A stretch of 12,786 nt of DNA from Pseudomonadota bacterium (GCA_021797365.1 JAJZZU010000042.1:1-12786); one strand, 5' to 3'; positions 5,413 through 12,786 are shown, numbered from the stretch's first letter. A program made the numbers and translations. The notes: generated from the letters alone by a model not told the origin.

Positions 5413-5910
5413 ATGACCTTATACCTCATGGATACAAACGCCTTCAACAACATATGCGATGCCGAGGATGTGGATGTCGCCACTATCGCGCGACAAGCGC
5501 AGGGTCGCGTATACGTAACCCACATTCAGCAGGATGAGGTCAATAACACTCGGGATGTTGCTCGGAGAGATGTTCTTAGGGGATGTCTCCAAACCATCAA
5601 TGCAGAGCCTTGGCCTACGGAGACCTTTATGATCGGGAAGTCGCGGCTTGGGATGGCGAGGTTGAGTGATGGTAGGCGTTATCACGCGATCTTGGACGAA
5701 CTGAACAACCGCAAGAAAAAAAGGAGCAACGAAGCTGACGCGCTGATAGGCGAGACGGCCGAAGCCCGTGAATGTGTCTTGGTGTCGGATGACCAGGATT
5801 TATCAGAGGTTATGAGAGAAGTGGGCGTCCAGGTGATTGGGTGGCGTCAGTTTGTTAAAGAATTGAGCGACCCAAGTCCCGCGACAAGCGCCGGTCTAGT
5901 AGGCCCTTGA
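5413..5910 (+). CDS. PIN-domain ribonuclease, probable toxin (VapC-like)
   Basis: A 165-residue PIN-fold protein, the metal-dependent RNase fold of VapC toxins. The expected acidic residues are visible: D7 in YLMDTNAF, E42 in QQDEVNN, D109 in NEADALIGETA and D126/D127 in VLVSDDQDL, the arrangement that binds Mg or Mn in the active site. Length is slightly above the usual 130-150 residues because of a tail after QVIGWRQFVKEL. The KKKRSNEADALI stretch before the third acidic residue is basic and could contact RNA. It is coupled to the 73-residue upstream gene through the shared TAGGAGG. Its 3' end overlaps the convergent nuclease gene by 15 bp. Likely role: growth inhibition by RNA cleavage and stabilisation of the mobile region. 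It could also be a stand-alone PIN nuclease. Confidence 0.75.
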   Translation: MTLYLMDTNAFNNICDAEDVDVATIARQAQGRVYVTHIQQDEVNNTRDVARRDVLRGCLQTINAEPWPTETFMIGKSRLGMARLSDGRRYHAILDELNNRKKKRSNEADALIGETAEARECVLVSDDQDLSEVMREVGVQVIGWRQFVKELSDPSPATSAGLVGP

Positions 5911-7092
5911 TATCACCAGCCGTGCGCTTCCGGGATCATAGGTAACGTCCGTAATAGAGCCATCCCGGATGCGCTGGACCGCTTCGTCAATGACGGGGAG
6001 CGGTACCAGGAACCACTCACGGGGGCGGACGGGCTTGCCGAATCGGTCTTCAATGGTGAGATCGAGCTGGGCGGGTGCGAAGAGGCGATGAAAGAGCCTC
6101 TCTAATTTGGTCCGGTTAATGCGCGCCAGTTTGTAGGTTGCCACGACTTCCACATCCGCCAGCAAGTAAGTCGCGTCGTGTGCCGCATTAGCAATGCGGG
6201 TTTCCACCTTACCGCCCGTCACGCCAATCTTATGAACAAGCTCCCGATGTTCAACAATAAACGGATGATGAGACAGGCTGCGCAACACATAGATAGTGCC
6301 GCTTTCAATGTCGTCTTCCTCCCATATCTGGCTGAACACGGGGCCGGAGTCGGGTTCCGGTGTCACACGCCGTCCGGTCTCATCTTTATACAGGGCGCGC
6401 TGGAGCGATCTACGTAAGAGATTGCTCTCGGTGCCATTAGCATAGACGACCCGTAAGCGGGCATCATTCCTGCCGGTGGCTGTTTTGATGGGCTCGCCCA
6501 CCTCGACGACATAGACGAGTTGGCCCGTCAGAATAAAAAAGTCCCCCTCCACGATAGCGGCGCCTTCCTTGCCGAAAGGCAGTGTCCGGCGCACGCCAGT
6601 CTTTAGATCACTCTCAACTTTGGCAAATAATGGCTTAAAGTGCGCGAAATCCAGACAGGGCGTGCGGTCGGCTACCTCTTCGGCGACCCGCCGGTCCTCT
6701 TGCGAGCGCACGTGCTTGAGGATGGTGATGTCCTCTTCGTTCGGGGTGGCCACACCGAGTTCGGCCAACAGCCCCTCGTCATCGAGTGTGTCCACCGGAC
6801 GCGTTTCCCTGGCGGCATCAAGGGCCAGCAGACTAAGAACGTCGCGGCTTGCCAGCAGTTTGCGCGCCTCGGGCAAGGCACGCAGGCGATCAAGGCGCAC
6901 CGCATACAGCCGCTCAAAGATATCACGGTCCTCTCCGTGTTGGGGTACGCGCCCCTGGATCTCGATAAAACGCAGGATGTCCTCAAAGCCGGCGATGAGG
7001 CGTTCCTCGCGCGGTGTGTGACGCCCAGTCGCGGCCGGGGTGACATCGACGCCTAAAGCATCGAGTAGCTCATCATCGGATAAATCAGACAT
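5896..7092 (-). CDS. GIY-YIG nuclease, third gene of the modification operon (398 aa)
   Basis: A 398-residue protein with a C-terminal GIY-YIG domain of the T5orf172 kind: GTIYVLRS (265-272), HKIGVTGG (287-294), R299, KLERLFHRLF (329-338, with E331 as the likely metal ligand) and REWF (358-361). The N-terminus carries an acidic motif, LSDDELLDALGV (4-15), that recurs as LDDEGLLAELGV (103-114). Between them is a helical module with GRVP and DIFERLYAVRLDRL (48-70), and residues 180-230 look like a small beta domain. ATG 7092 is chosen because AGGA lies 7 nt upstream; ATG 7098 would be only 1 nt from that site. It overlaps the helicase gene by 8 nt. It is probably the cleaving subunit of the methyltransferase-helicase-nuclease trio. 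It makes the 3' end of the operon and overlaps the PIN gene tail-to-tail. Confidence 0.8.
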   Translation of the reverse strand: MSDLSDDELLDALGVDVTPAATGRHTPREERLIAGFEDILRFIEIQGRVPQHGEDRDIFERLYAVRLDRLRALPEARKLLASRDVLSLLALDAARETRPVDTLDDEGLLAELGVATPNEEDITILKHVRSQEDRRVAEEVADRTPCLDFAHFKPLFAKVESDLKTGVRRTLPFGKEGAAIVEGDFFILTGQLVYVVEVGEPIKTATGRNDARLRVVYANGTESNLLRRSLQRALYKDETGRRVTPEPDSGPVFSQIWEEDDIESGTIYVLRSLSHHPFIVEHRELVHKIGVTGGKVETRIANAAHDATYLLADVEVVATYKLARINRTKLERLFHRLFAPAQLDLTIEDRFGKPVRPREWFLVPLPVIDEAVQRIRDGSITDVTYDPGSARLVISRAY

Positions 7093-9208
7093 CGCCATTT
7101 CCTGCGCGTTCGGCTGTGGCTTTTTCCTGAGCACGATAGCGGGCCAAGGCCGCCACGCCTTCGGCCATGCGCCGTTCCCAAGCGTCCTGCGCGTTGATGT
7201 GCGGTAATCGACCTCGTTCCTGTTTGAATTGCAAAGCCCGTTGCGCGAGCTCACGCGCCTCGTCGATTGGAATGGTAAGTCGCTTGGCCGCAATCGTTGC
7301 CTGTACTTGGCGGAGCGTCTTCTCGTCCATTGCCTTAGCGAGAATGGCATAGGCCGCCTCAAAAGGGTTGATGCGGTCAATGAGATCAATATCCAGGTCG
7401 CGCACGTTCACAAACCGCCGGACGCCTTCAATAAGCGCCATACTGCCGGTGCCCTCAGAACCGACTGGTTTGTCACTTACCATATGTTGTTTGGCTTGCT
7501 GGGTGAGGTTCAGGGTCGCCACCGCATGCTGGCGGACAGCCTCCTGATCGGTCTCGGTCAACTCGGGATAGCGCTCGCGGACAATCTTGCCCATACGCAA
7601 CTGCGTCAATTCCTCAGGCAGCGTATTCTCTTGATCAAAGAGACCACGCTCCAAAGCAGATTTATCTTGCACAAAGGCGGTGATGACTTCGTTTAGATCT
7701 TCGCGGCAGATACGGCTTGCCTCGGGGCTTTGGGGCATCGCAAGTCCCCCGATCTCGACATGATACTGACCGGTCGCCTCATTGACGCCAACATTGGTGG
7801 CGCCCTCTACGTATCCACTCGGACCGTAATCAAAATCCCCCTGGGGCCCGGCGTTTTTCGGCGTAAACTCAAAGCGGGGCGCTAAGACCTGCTCCATCAA
7901 GAGGCTTGCCGCAATAGCCTTGAGGGTATCGTTGATCGCATCGACCACGGTGGTTTCGATAGCATCCGGTTCGGCGATTAGATTGGTAAAGCGGGCCCTT
8001 TCCTTGCCAGGGGCATCGCGTGTGGCACGGCCAATGATCTGGACAATCTCGGTGAGACTACTGCGATAGCCGATGGTCAAGGCATGCTCGCACCAGATCC
8101 AATCGAATCCTTCCTTGGCCATGCCCAGCGCGATAATGATATCCACATGGTCGCGGTTGCCTCGTTGCGCCGGGTCTTTTAAGGCGGATAGCACCTGGGA
8201 GCGCTTGGCGGGATCCCCATCATCGACGAGGTCAGCAACCTTAATAACCCTCCCATTCGGGTCACCGGACCGCTCAATGAGGTGAAATCCGGTCACGGGA
8301 TCCACCCCTTGCCAGGTGCCGAGGGCATCCATGATCTCCTCGACCTCTTTGTGTTTGTCTTTGAGGCTCTCGCGCGAATTGACATTCGGGATATGCACGA
8401 TGGTCTTGAGCGACGCATCGAGCACCTTCATGATCGCGTCCAGATAGCGGCCTGTATAGAAGAAATAGCCGATGTCGAGGGATTTGAGGTACTCGTAACC
8501 GTTTAACTGTTCATAATAGGTGTAGGTCACCGTCTCAAAGCGGGCCTCATCGGAAGGCGCGAGCACCGCCGCGGCATCCCCCCGAAAATAAGACCCCGTC
8601 ATGGCGACGATATGGGTCTTGTCGCGGGCCAGAAAGAGCGCAAGCTGACTTCCCAGCCGATTGTCTGGGTGGCTGCTGATGTGGTGAAACTCATCGACCG
8701 CAATGAGCCGATTATCAAAAGCCTCCACGCCGAGATCATCGACGGCGAAACGGAAGGTGGCGTGGGTGCAGATCAACACCCGGTCATCGCTTGCGAGGAA
8801 TTGACCGACCGCCTGGACCTTGGAGTGGGCGATACGCGGTTCATCGGCGCCCGGCGCATTGCACAGATTCCATTGGGGCTTAACGGTCCAGTCCCACCAA
8901 AAACCGGCCTCGCTTAAAGGTTCGTCAGCAAAACTACCCCCTATTGAGCGTTCGGGTACGACGATAATGGCTTGTTTGAGCCCCTGGTTATGGAGCTTAT
9001 CAAGAGCAATAAACATCAAGGCCCGCGACTTCCCCGAGGCTGGGGGCGACTTCAGGAGCAGATATGGTTCACCGCGTTTGGTATAGGCGCGCTCCTGCAT
9101 GGGCCGCATCCCTAGGGCATTGATCCTACTCGATGCGCCACTGCGATTGGTTGCAATCGACACCGAGGGGACCGTGTACCGGTTAGTGGGATTGTCAGGG
9201 GTACTCAT
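7085..9208 (-). CDS. DEAD/DEAH-box SF2 helicase/translocase of the modification operon (707 aa)
   Basis: Superfamily 2 ATPase resembling the motor subunits of restriction systems. Motifs seen: Walker A SPPASGKS (54-61), motif Ia-like IIVVPERSIGG (81-91), ICTHATF (146-152), Walker B DEFH (172-175), motif III MTGS (203-206), VDIIIALGMAKEGFDW (355-370) in the motif V region and motif VI QIIGRATRD (390-398). Residues 410-707 form a long C-terminal part ending in a segment with GRLPHINAQDAWERRMAEG, similar to one in the nuclease. The ATG overlaps the methyltransferase stop by 4 nt (ATGA), and the stop overlaps the nuclease start by 8 nt, so the three are certainly one operon. Expected role: ATP-driven translocation on DNA to link target recognition by the methyltransferase to cleavage by the GIY-YIG subunit. 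It carries no nuclease motif of its own. Confidence 0.85.
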   Translation of the reverse strand: MSTPDNPTNRYTVPSVSIATNRSGASSRINALGMRPMQERAYTKRGEPYLLLKSPPASGKSRALMFIALDKLHNQGLKQAIIVVPERSIGGSFADEPLSEAGFWWDWTVKPQWNLCNAPGADEPRIAHSKVQAVGQFLASDDRVLICTHATFRFAVDDLGVEAFDNRLIAVDEFHHISSHPDNRLGSQLALFLARDKTHIVAMTGSYFRGDAAAVLAPSDEARFETVTYTYYEQLNGYEYLKSLDIGYFFYTGRYLDAIMKVLDASLKTIVHIPNVNSRESLKDKHKEVEEIMDALGTWQGVDPVTGFHLIERSGDPNGRVIKVADLVDDGDPAKRSQVLSALKDPAQRGNRDHVDIIIALGMAKEGFDWIWCEHALTIGYRSSLTEIVQIIGRATRDAPGKERARFTNLIAEPDAIETTVVDAINDTLKAIAASLLMEQVLAPRFEFTPKNAGPQGDFDYGPSGYVEGATNVGVNEATGQYHVEIGGLAMPQSPEASRICREDLNEVITAFVQDKSALERGLFDQENTLPEELTQLRMGKIVRERYPELTETDQEAVRQHAVATLNLTQQAKQHMVSDKPVGSEGTGSMALIEGVRRFVNVRDLDIDLIDRINPFEAAYAILAKAMDEKTLRQVQATIAAKRLTIPIDEARELAQRALQFKQERGRLPHINAQDAWERRMAEGVAALARYRAQEKATAERAGNGDV

Positions 9209-11985
9209 GGTTGGGTCTTCCTTGTCTTCTTGCCCGCGGTTTGGGTTCCGGTCATCTTGGCGTACAGATCAAACAATTTCTCCAAGCGCTCGGTATCGTT
9301 CCGAAACCGACGGCCGATATAGATACGCTCAAGCACCTCGTCATTGCTTTCATGGGCATGACGCAGATTCTCCGGCATGTGGTCGGGGTCGTAGAGATCA
9401 GCAATAGTGGCCGGAAAATGCGCCTCGCGGGCCAACAGAATGTCTTCCGCACAGCGGGTCAGATCGGCTTTGTTTTGCTCTGTTAATAATGGTACAGGGA
9501 AGGTGTTCCAGCCCAAGGTGTTGGAGTATCGGAAATCCGTTTTTAGCTTGCCGCAGACCGTTGCAATCCAGACCAGATGCAGGCGCGAGGCGAGTAGCGC
9601 CATGTTCCAGAGGGGGGCGTCGTAGAGGGCAAAAGCGAGATTGCTTACTATCGCGCCTGGTGGCAAATAACCAACTGGAAGATATTCACGACTTTCGGAC
9701 GAGACACTGGGCATGATGATGCTACGCTCGTCGCCCCTTTGGCGGACCTCGCCAAAGCGGTACGGAAACCGAGCAAGGTCTTTGGTCGTCTTTCGATCAG
9801 ATGCCAACCGCTGTTCTCGTACCCCCTTGAAACGAGCGCGTAGCCATGCGTTTTCGTTAGCACTTTCATACTGATCATCCGTAACCCAAACGCACCGTCT
9901 TTCGATACCCCGGATAAACTCTTGTGAGCCGAGAAACGGGCGAATAAACGTCGTCGGCACATCGTGCTCCCTTACGGCTGAGTGAGCCTGATCCACATTC
10001 AGTAATAGGTTTCCGCCGTCATTCGGCATATTGCCGAAGCTCATTTCAGTCAGATCATTTATCGGGCGGGAGATGGGCCTAACAAGCACATTAGGGCCCG
10101 GCACAAGATAGGCGTTGATGTTGTTAACGACTTTGATATTAGTATCTGCGTTATCCGCTGCAGAAAAAAGCCGCCGGGTCTTGTTCGAGCTATTTGAGAT
10201 AGCCACGATAACAACGGTTACTCCGGCATTGTAGGTTGCAAGATTCGCCCACTTGAACGAGGAGTAGGCAAAGACGATTTCGTGGCCAAGCGAAAAAATA
10301 AGCGACCACAATGTATCAACCTGCCTCCCCTGACAGATGGAATTCGTCGCCACGAACGCCGCCACGGTTTGCGTTTTTGTACCGTACTCTGCCGCCTTCA
10401 TAAACCATCCTGACACGTAATCGAGCGATTTCCAGCTCTTCGTGCGCGGCTCGAAGACGACCTTGAGGTCAGATTTTTGTGCTTCCGTCTGCCATTGACT
10501 TCCACGATATGGTGGATTCCCACAGATATACGTTTCACCACCCTCGTTCTCAAAATCAATCTCGGCCTGATCAAGCGGTGTCTGAAAGAGATCGTCCGAA
10601 ACAACCCTAACCCCTGTACCTGTCGGCGGACAAATGCTGAGCCAATCCAATTGCAACGCATTGCCGCAAGTGATCCAGTTTTCGGTCGCAAGCGGCAGAA
10701 ATCCGTCCAGCGCCAGGGCCTGACCGCGGTAAAGGACATTGCACTGGTATTCGGCAATGGTGAGTGCCAATCGTGCAATCTTTGCCGGAAAATCGCGTAA
10801 CTCGATCCCCCGAAAGTTGGTGAGAGGGATTTCTGTAGGACGATCTGACTCGCCGCGGCGCGTGTTGATCTCCGCCTCGATCGCGCGCATCTGTTTATAG
10901 GCGATCACCAGAAAGTTGCCGGAGCCACAGGCGGGATCGAAGACGCGGATGTGGCTTATGCGCTTGCGCAGGTTCAACAGCAGGCGGGGATTGCTGCCGG
11001 CGGCCTCCAACTGGGCACGCAGATCATCTAGAAAAAGAGGGTTTAGCACCTTCAGGATATTGGGCACGCTTGTGTAGTGCATGCCTAAGGCCTCGCGTTC
11101 CCCTTCATCGGCCACCGCCTGGATCATGGAGCCGAAGATGTCCGGGTTGATGTGCGCCCAGTCCAGATGCCCGGCGTGGAAGAGGTAGGTGCGGGCAATA
11201 CGTGAGAAGCGTGGGACCTCGGTACTGCCGGCAAAGAGGCCGCCGTTGACGTAGGGAAAGGGCTGCGACCAAGACGGCAGCGATGCGGCAGAACGTGCAG
11301 TATCTCGCATGTTCATGGCGCGAAACAGTATGCCCATAACCTCATGCGTGTTGGTCCCGTCACGCTCGGTCATCTGCTCAAGGGTGCGCGTAAAAAGGTC
11401 GTCGCCATTAAAGATACGGGTGTCTTCAGCAAAAAAACAGAAGATAAGACGCGCCATAAAGTGATTGAGATCATGACGGCGGGTCTCGGTGGCCCACTCG
11501 GGGTTATCTTTCAGCAGCTCCACATAGAGTTTGTTCAGTCGCCCCGTGGCGCGGACGTCGATGGGGTTATTCTTGATCTCTTGGATCGACGCAATACCAG
11601 CGAGTGGCAAGAAAAAGCCAAAGTACTGGGCGAGATCGCAATAATTGCAGGCGAGGGTGTCACCACCGACGAGATCTTCCGCCTCCAGCGTCTGGCCATC
11701 GGTAGCGAGGATGAATTTCGCTTTGGCGCTTATGGTCTTGGGGTGATCACGCAGCGTCTGTAATAGGGCGCCTACGGTGCCGGGCGCACAGACTACAATA
11801 TGGATGTTATTGCGTTGAAGCACCCCGCCTGGGACATCGGAGGCATTCGTCTCGCCCTTGCGCAGGCGATTGATGGTGGTTTCTTTGTTGTCGAAGGCAG
11901 CCAGAAAGGCGAACGCAAACTCATCCCGATCAAAAGGCTGGCGGGCTAAATCGGAGACGGCGGCTTCGATCTCGACGGCGTTCAT
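9205..11985 (-). CDS. MmeI-like N6-adenine DNA methyltransferase without visible nuclease motif (926 aa)
   Basis: A large class I, SAM-dependent, gamma-type adenine methyltransferase. Motif I FDPACGSGNFL (349-359) binds SAM, and motif IV GNPPY (489-493) is the catalytic NPPY of adenine methylases. Residues 150-345 form the helical spacer typical of MmeI-like enzymes (FCFFAEDTRIF, PYVNGGLF, EREALGMHYTS). Residues about 640-830 look like the target-recognition part, ending in KLKTDFRYSNTLGWNTFPVP, and a helical C-terminus follows. In bifunctional MmeI enzymes the N-terminal domain carries a PD-(D/E)XK nuclease. Here residues 1-130 (with FILATDGQTLEAEDLVGGDT) show no such motif, so it probably only methylates and recognises DNA. 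It is the first gene of the operon and overlaps the helicase start by 4 nt. Upstream there is no clear ribosome binding site next to the ATG. The Lys-rich tail (GKKTRKTQP) is probably disordered. Confidence 0.85.
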   Translation of the reverse strand: MNAVEIEAAVSDLARQPFDRDEFAFAFLAAFDNKETTINRLRKGETNASDVPGGVLQRNNIHIVVCAPGTVGALLQTLRDHPKTISAKAKFILATDGQTLEAEDLVGGDTLACNYCDLAQYFGFFLPLAGIASIQEIKNNPIDVRATGRLNKLYVELLKDNPEWATETRRHDLNHFMARLIFCFFAEDTRIFNGDDLFTRTLEQMTERDGTNTHEVMGILFRAMNMRDTARSAASLPSWSQPFPYVNGGLFAGSTEVPRFSRIARTYLFHAGHLDWAHINPDIFGSMIQAVADEGEREALGMHYTSVPNILKVLNPLFLDDLRAQLEAAGSNPRLLLNLRKRISHIRVFDPACGSGNFLVIAYKQMRAIEAEINTRRGESDRPTEIPLTNFRGIELRDFPAKIARLALTIAEYQCNVLYRGQALALDGFLPLATENWITCGNALQLDWLSICPPTGTGVRVVSDDLFQTPLDQAEIDFENEGGETYICGNPPYRGSQWQTEAQKSDLKVVFEPRTKSWKSLDYVSGWFMKAAEYGTKTQTVAAFVATNSICQGRQVDTLWSLIFSLGHEIVFAYSSFKWANLATYNAGVTVVIVAISNSSNKTRRLFSAADNADTNIKVVNNINAYLVPGPNVLVRPISRPINDLTEMSFGNMPNDGGNLLLNVDQAHSAVREHDVPTTFIRPFLGSQEFIRGIERRCVWVTDDQYESANENAWLRARFKGVREQRLASDRKTTKDLARFPYRFGEVRQRGDERSIIMPSVSSESREYLPVGYLPPGAIVSNLAFALYDAPLWNMALLASRLHLVWIATVCGKLKTDFRYSNTLGWNTFPVPLLTEQNKADLTRCAEDILLAREAHFPATIADLYDPDHMPENLRHAHESNDEVLERIYIGRRFRNDTERLEKLFDLYAKMTGTQTAGKKTRKTQP

Positions 11986-12072
11986 GGGGCATTGTGCCTA
12001 TTACGTGTCATTGTCTCTGTGTCAGCGTCAGCGTCTGTCACTGCTGCCCGATGGGCGCTTGCGTGCAGGGGA
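11986..12072 (-). other. Gap upstream of the modification operon with short repeats
   Basis: 87 bp between the 138-residue gene and the methyltransferase start. It holds a 6-bp tandem repeat (GTCAGC at 12021-12032, followed by a partial third unit GTCTGTCAC) and a small GCCC-GAT-GGGC dyad. No T-run follows on the minus strand, so there is no terminator and read-through from the recombinase side is possible. Confidence 0.4.
11998..12025 (-). promoter_or_regulatory. Weak candidate promoter for the modification operon
   Basis: On the minus strand CTGACA (12025-12020, five of six matches to the -35 consensus) is followed after 16 bp by TAATAG (12003-11998, a poor -10). Transcription would start very close to the methyltransferase ATG at 11985, giving an extremely short leader. 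That would fit the lack of a clear ribosome binding site there, but the -10 match is weak. Confidence 0.25.
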
Positions 12073-12489
12073 TCATATCCCATTAGCGAACGATAACAAC
12101 CGTTCTATATTGTTTCGAAACATCTCCTTAGGATCGGGTTGGCCCACAAAACCCATATATTGATGGTACATTTGCGCGTCGATCGTCGGACGGCCACCTA
12201 CTCCGACACGGTAAATGTCCCATGCTCTATCAAAGGCTTTCCGATGCCATCGATGGATAAACGGTCTAAACGTTTCTTTAGCTGCCTGCAGCTTCGGGAA
12301 AACCGAACGCAGATGCTGATTGATATCCGACGGCCATTCTGGGGCGATAGGGTAAATGCCAATGAATGCCAGGAGAACTTCATTATAAAAGACTTTTTTC
12401 GCGTGCGCGGTACGAGATTTCCTGTCTCTAGCTAACGCTAACCAATGGTCAACCAAAGATTTAACGATATCATCTACGATAAAGGCCAT
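12073..12489 (-). CDS. Unknown 138-residue protein coupled to the recombinase gene
   Basis: A soluble, mostly helical protein beginning MAFIVDDIVKSLVDHWLALA, with a basic stretch (RDRKSRTAHAKKVFYNE) and several Trp and Tyr residues (HRWHRKAFDRAW, MYHQYMGF). I recognise no family, no membrane segment, no zinc-binding cysteine set and no obvious helix-turn-helix. The start is supported by GAGGTAA, which combines the recombinase stop with a ribosome binding site 6 nt before the ATG; only 3 nt separate the two genes. This tight coupling suggests a function tied to the recombinase, for example an accessory or excision-control factor. Equally it could be a passenger gene of the downstream defence operon, which begins 87 bp further on with no terminator between. 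Confidence 0.6.
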   Translation of the reverse strand: MAFIVDDIVKSLVDHWLALARDRKSRTAHAKKVFYNEVLLAFIGIYPIAPEWPSDINQHLRSVFPKLQAAKETFRPFIHRWHRKAFDRAWDIYRVGVGGRPTIDAQMYHQYMGFVGQPDPKEMFRNNIERLLSFANGI

Positions 12490-12492
12490 ACT

Positions 12493-12786
12493 TTACCTCA
12501 ACCTCCCCACCAAATCTTTCGCCTTCAAGTGAGTATATCGCTTGAGCATCTGCAGGGTCTTATGCCCTGTAATCGCCGCCACTTCCATAGGATTCAATCC
12601 CTTCTCAAAAAGCCTGCTCGTGGCCTCATGCCGCAGATCATGGAAGGTGAGCCCTTCGATGCCCGCGGCCTTGCAGGTCTCGGCAAAGCCTCGACTGATA
12701 GATGCTGCATGAATAGCAAAAACACGGCCGTCGATACGTCGTGGCAGTGTGTCCAAGGTTGTCAGCGCTCGTGTCGATAACGGCAC
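12493..12786 (-). CDS. Tyrosine recombinase (phage-type integrase), C-terminal part
   Basis: The last 97 residues of a tyrosine recombinase, which joins or separates DNA through a covalent 3'-phosphotyrosine link. Visible catalytic residues are H49 and R52 in LTFHDLRHEATS, H75 in ITGHKTLQMLKRYTHL and the nucleophile Y84. The first catalytic Arg and the N-terminal DNA-binding domains lie beyond the right edge of the window, so the gene is partial at its 5' end and the GTG at the boundary is not a real start. It ends TAA at 12493-12495, with the next gene's start 3 nt later. The match to integrases of prophages and integrative elements is clear; the precise family is not. It suggests that the adjacent genes travel in an integrated element, whose attachment site should lie outside this window. 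Confidence 0.85.
   Translation of the reverse strand: MPLSTRALTTLDTLPRRIDGRVFAIHAASISRGFAETCKAAGIEGLTFHDLRHEATSRLFEKGLNPMEVAAITGHKTLQMLKRYTHLKAKDLVGRLR

Noticed and set aside
7093..7389. Upstream extension of the GIY-YIG gene inside the helicase gene.
   Set aside because: The extra 99 residues are Arg-rich and antisense-like in composition, and a good ribosome binding site lies just before ATG 7092.
1393..11985. DISARM, because a phospholipase-D protein, a methyltransferase and a helicase occur in the same window.
   Set aside because: DrmA and DrmB are absent, and the phospholipase-D gene lies more than 3.5 kb away, on the other strand, coupled to other genes.
5896..11985. Standard Type I restriction or BREX.
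   Set aside because: No HsdS-like specificity subunit, no HsdR with a fused nuclease, no PglZ phosphatase and no BrxC-like ATPase are present.
1..12786. CRISPR arrays, tRNA or rRNA genes, intact insertion sequences.
   Set aside because: No regularly spaced repeats, no cloverleaf or rRNA segments and no transposase frame were seen on either strand.

Overview
This window is an accessory region of a GC-rich bacterial genome, most likely a proteobacterium carrying an integrative conjugative element, genomic island or plasmid. That reading rests on three things: the end of a type IV secretion coupling protein (TraD/VirD4 family) at the left edge, the catalytic end of a tyrosine recombinase at the right edge, and cargo typical of mobile DNA between them. 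No rRNA, tRNA, CRISPR array or intact insertion sequence is visible. I cannot name the species.

Left part (1-2493, plus strand). The C-terminal half of the coupling protein is followed by a tightly packed cassette: a 70-residue acidic protein, a 58-residue protein with two membrane segments, and a two-lobed phospholipase-D-fold protein. The three are separated by 3 nt and then by an ATGA overlap, so they look translationally coupled. The 450-bp gap that follows is rich in structure: a perfect 34-bp palindrome, a long GC-capped hairpin, a good Rho-independent terminator, and short direct and inverted repeats.

Middle part (2706-5910). A lone 492-residue DUF2971-type protein is followed by a degraded copy of the 3' end of the phospholipase-D gene, so this gene sits between an intact and a broken copy of the same gene. 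Next come a membrane-anchored protein of unknown function on the minus strand, a possible 51-residue reading frame, and a probable toxin-antitoxin pair (unknown 73-residue protein plus PIN-domain RNase).

Right part (12786-5896, minus strand). Reading leftward, the order is the recombinase C-terminus, an unknown 138-residue protein, and a three-gene DNA modification/restriction operon: an MmeI-like adenine methyltransferase, an SF2 helicase/translocase and a GIY-YIG nuclease. These three overlap by 4 and 8 nt. The methyltransferase keeps its catalytic and target-recognition parts, but I see no PD-(D/E)XK nuclease motif in its N-terminal domain. My inference is that cleavage has been handed to the separate GIY-YIG subunit, with the helicase as ATP-driven motor. 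This trio is the best candidate for a little-described defence system here.

Taken together, conjugation and integration genes flank a defence and stabilisation cargo made of a restriction-like trio, a toxin-antitoxin pair and the DUF2971 protein.
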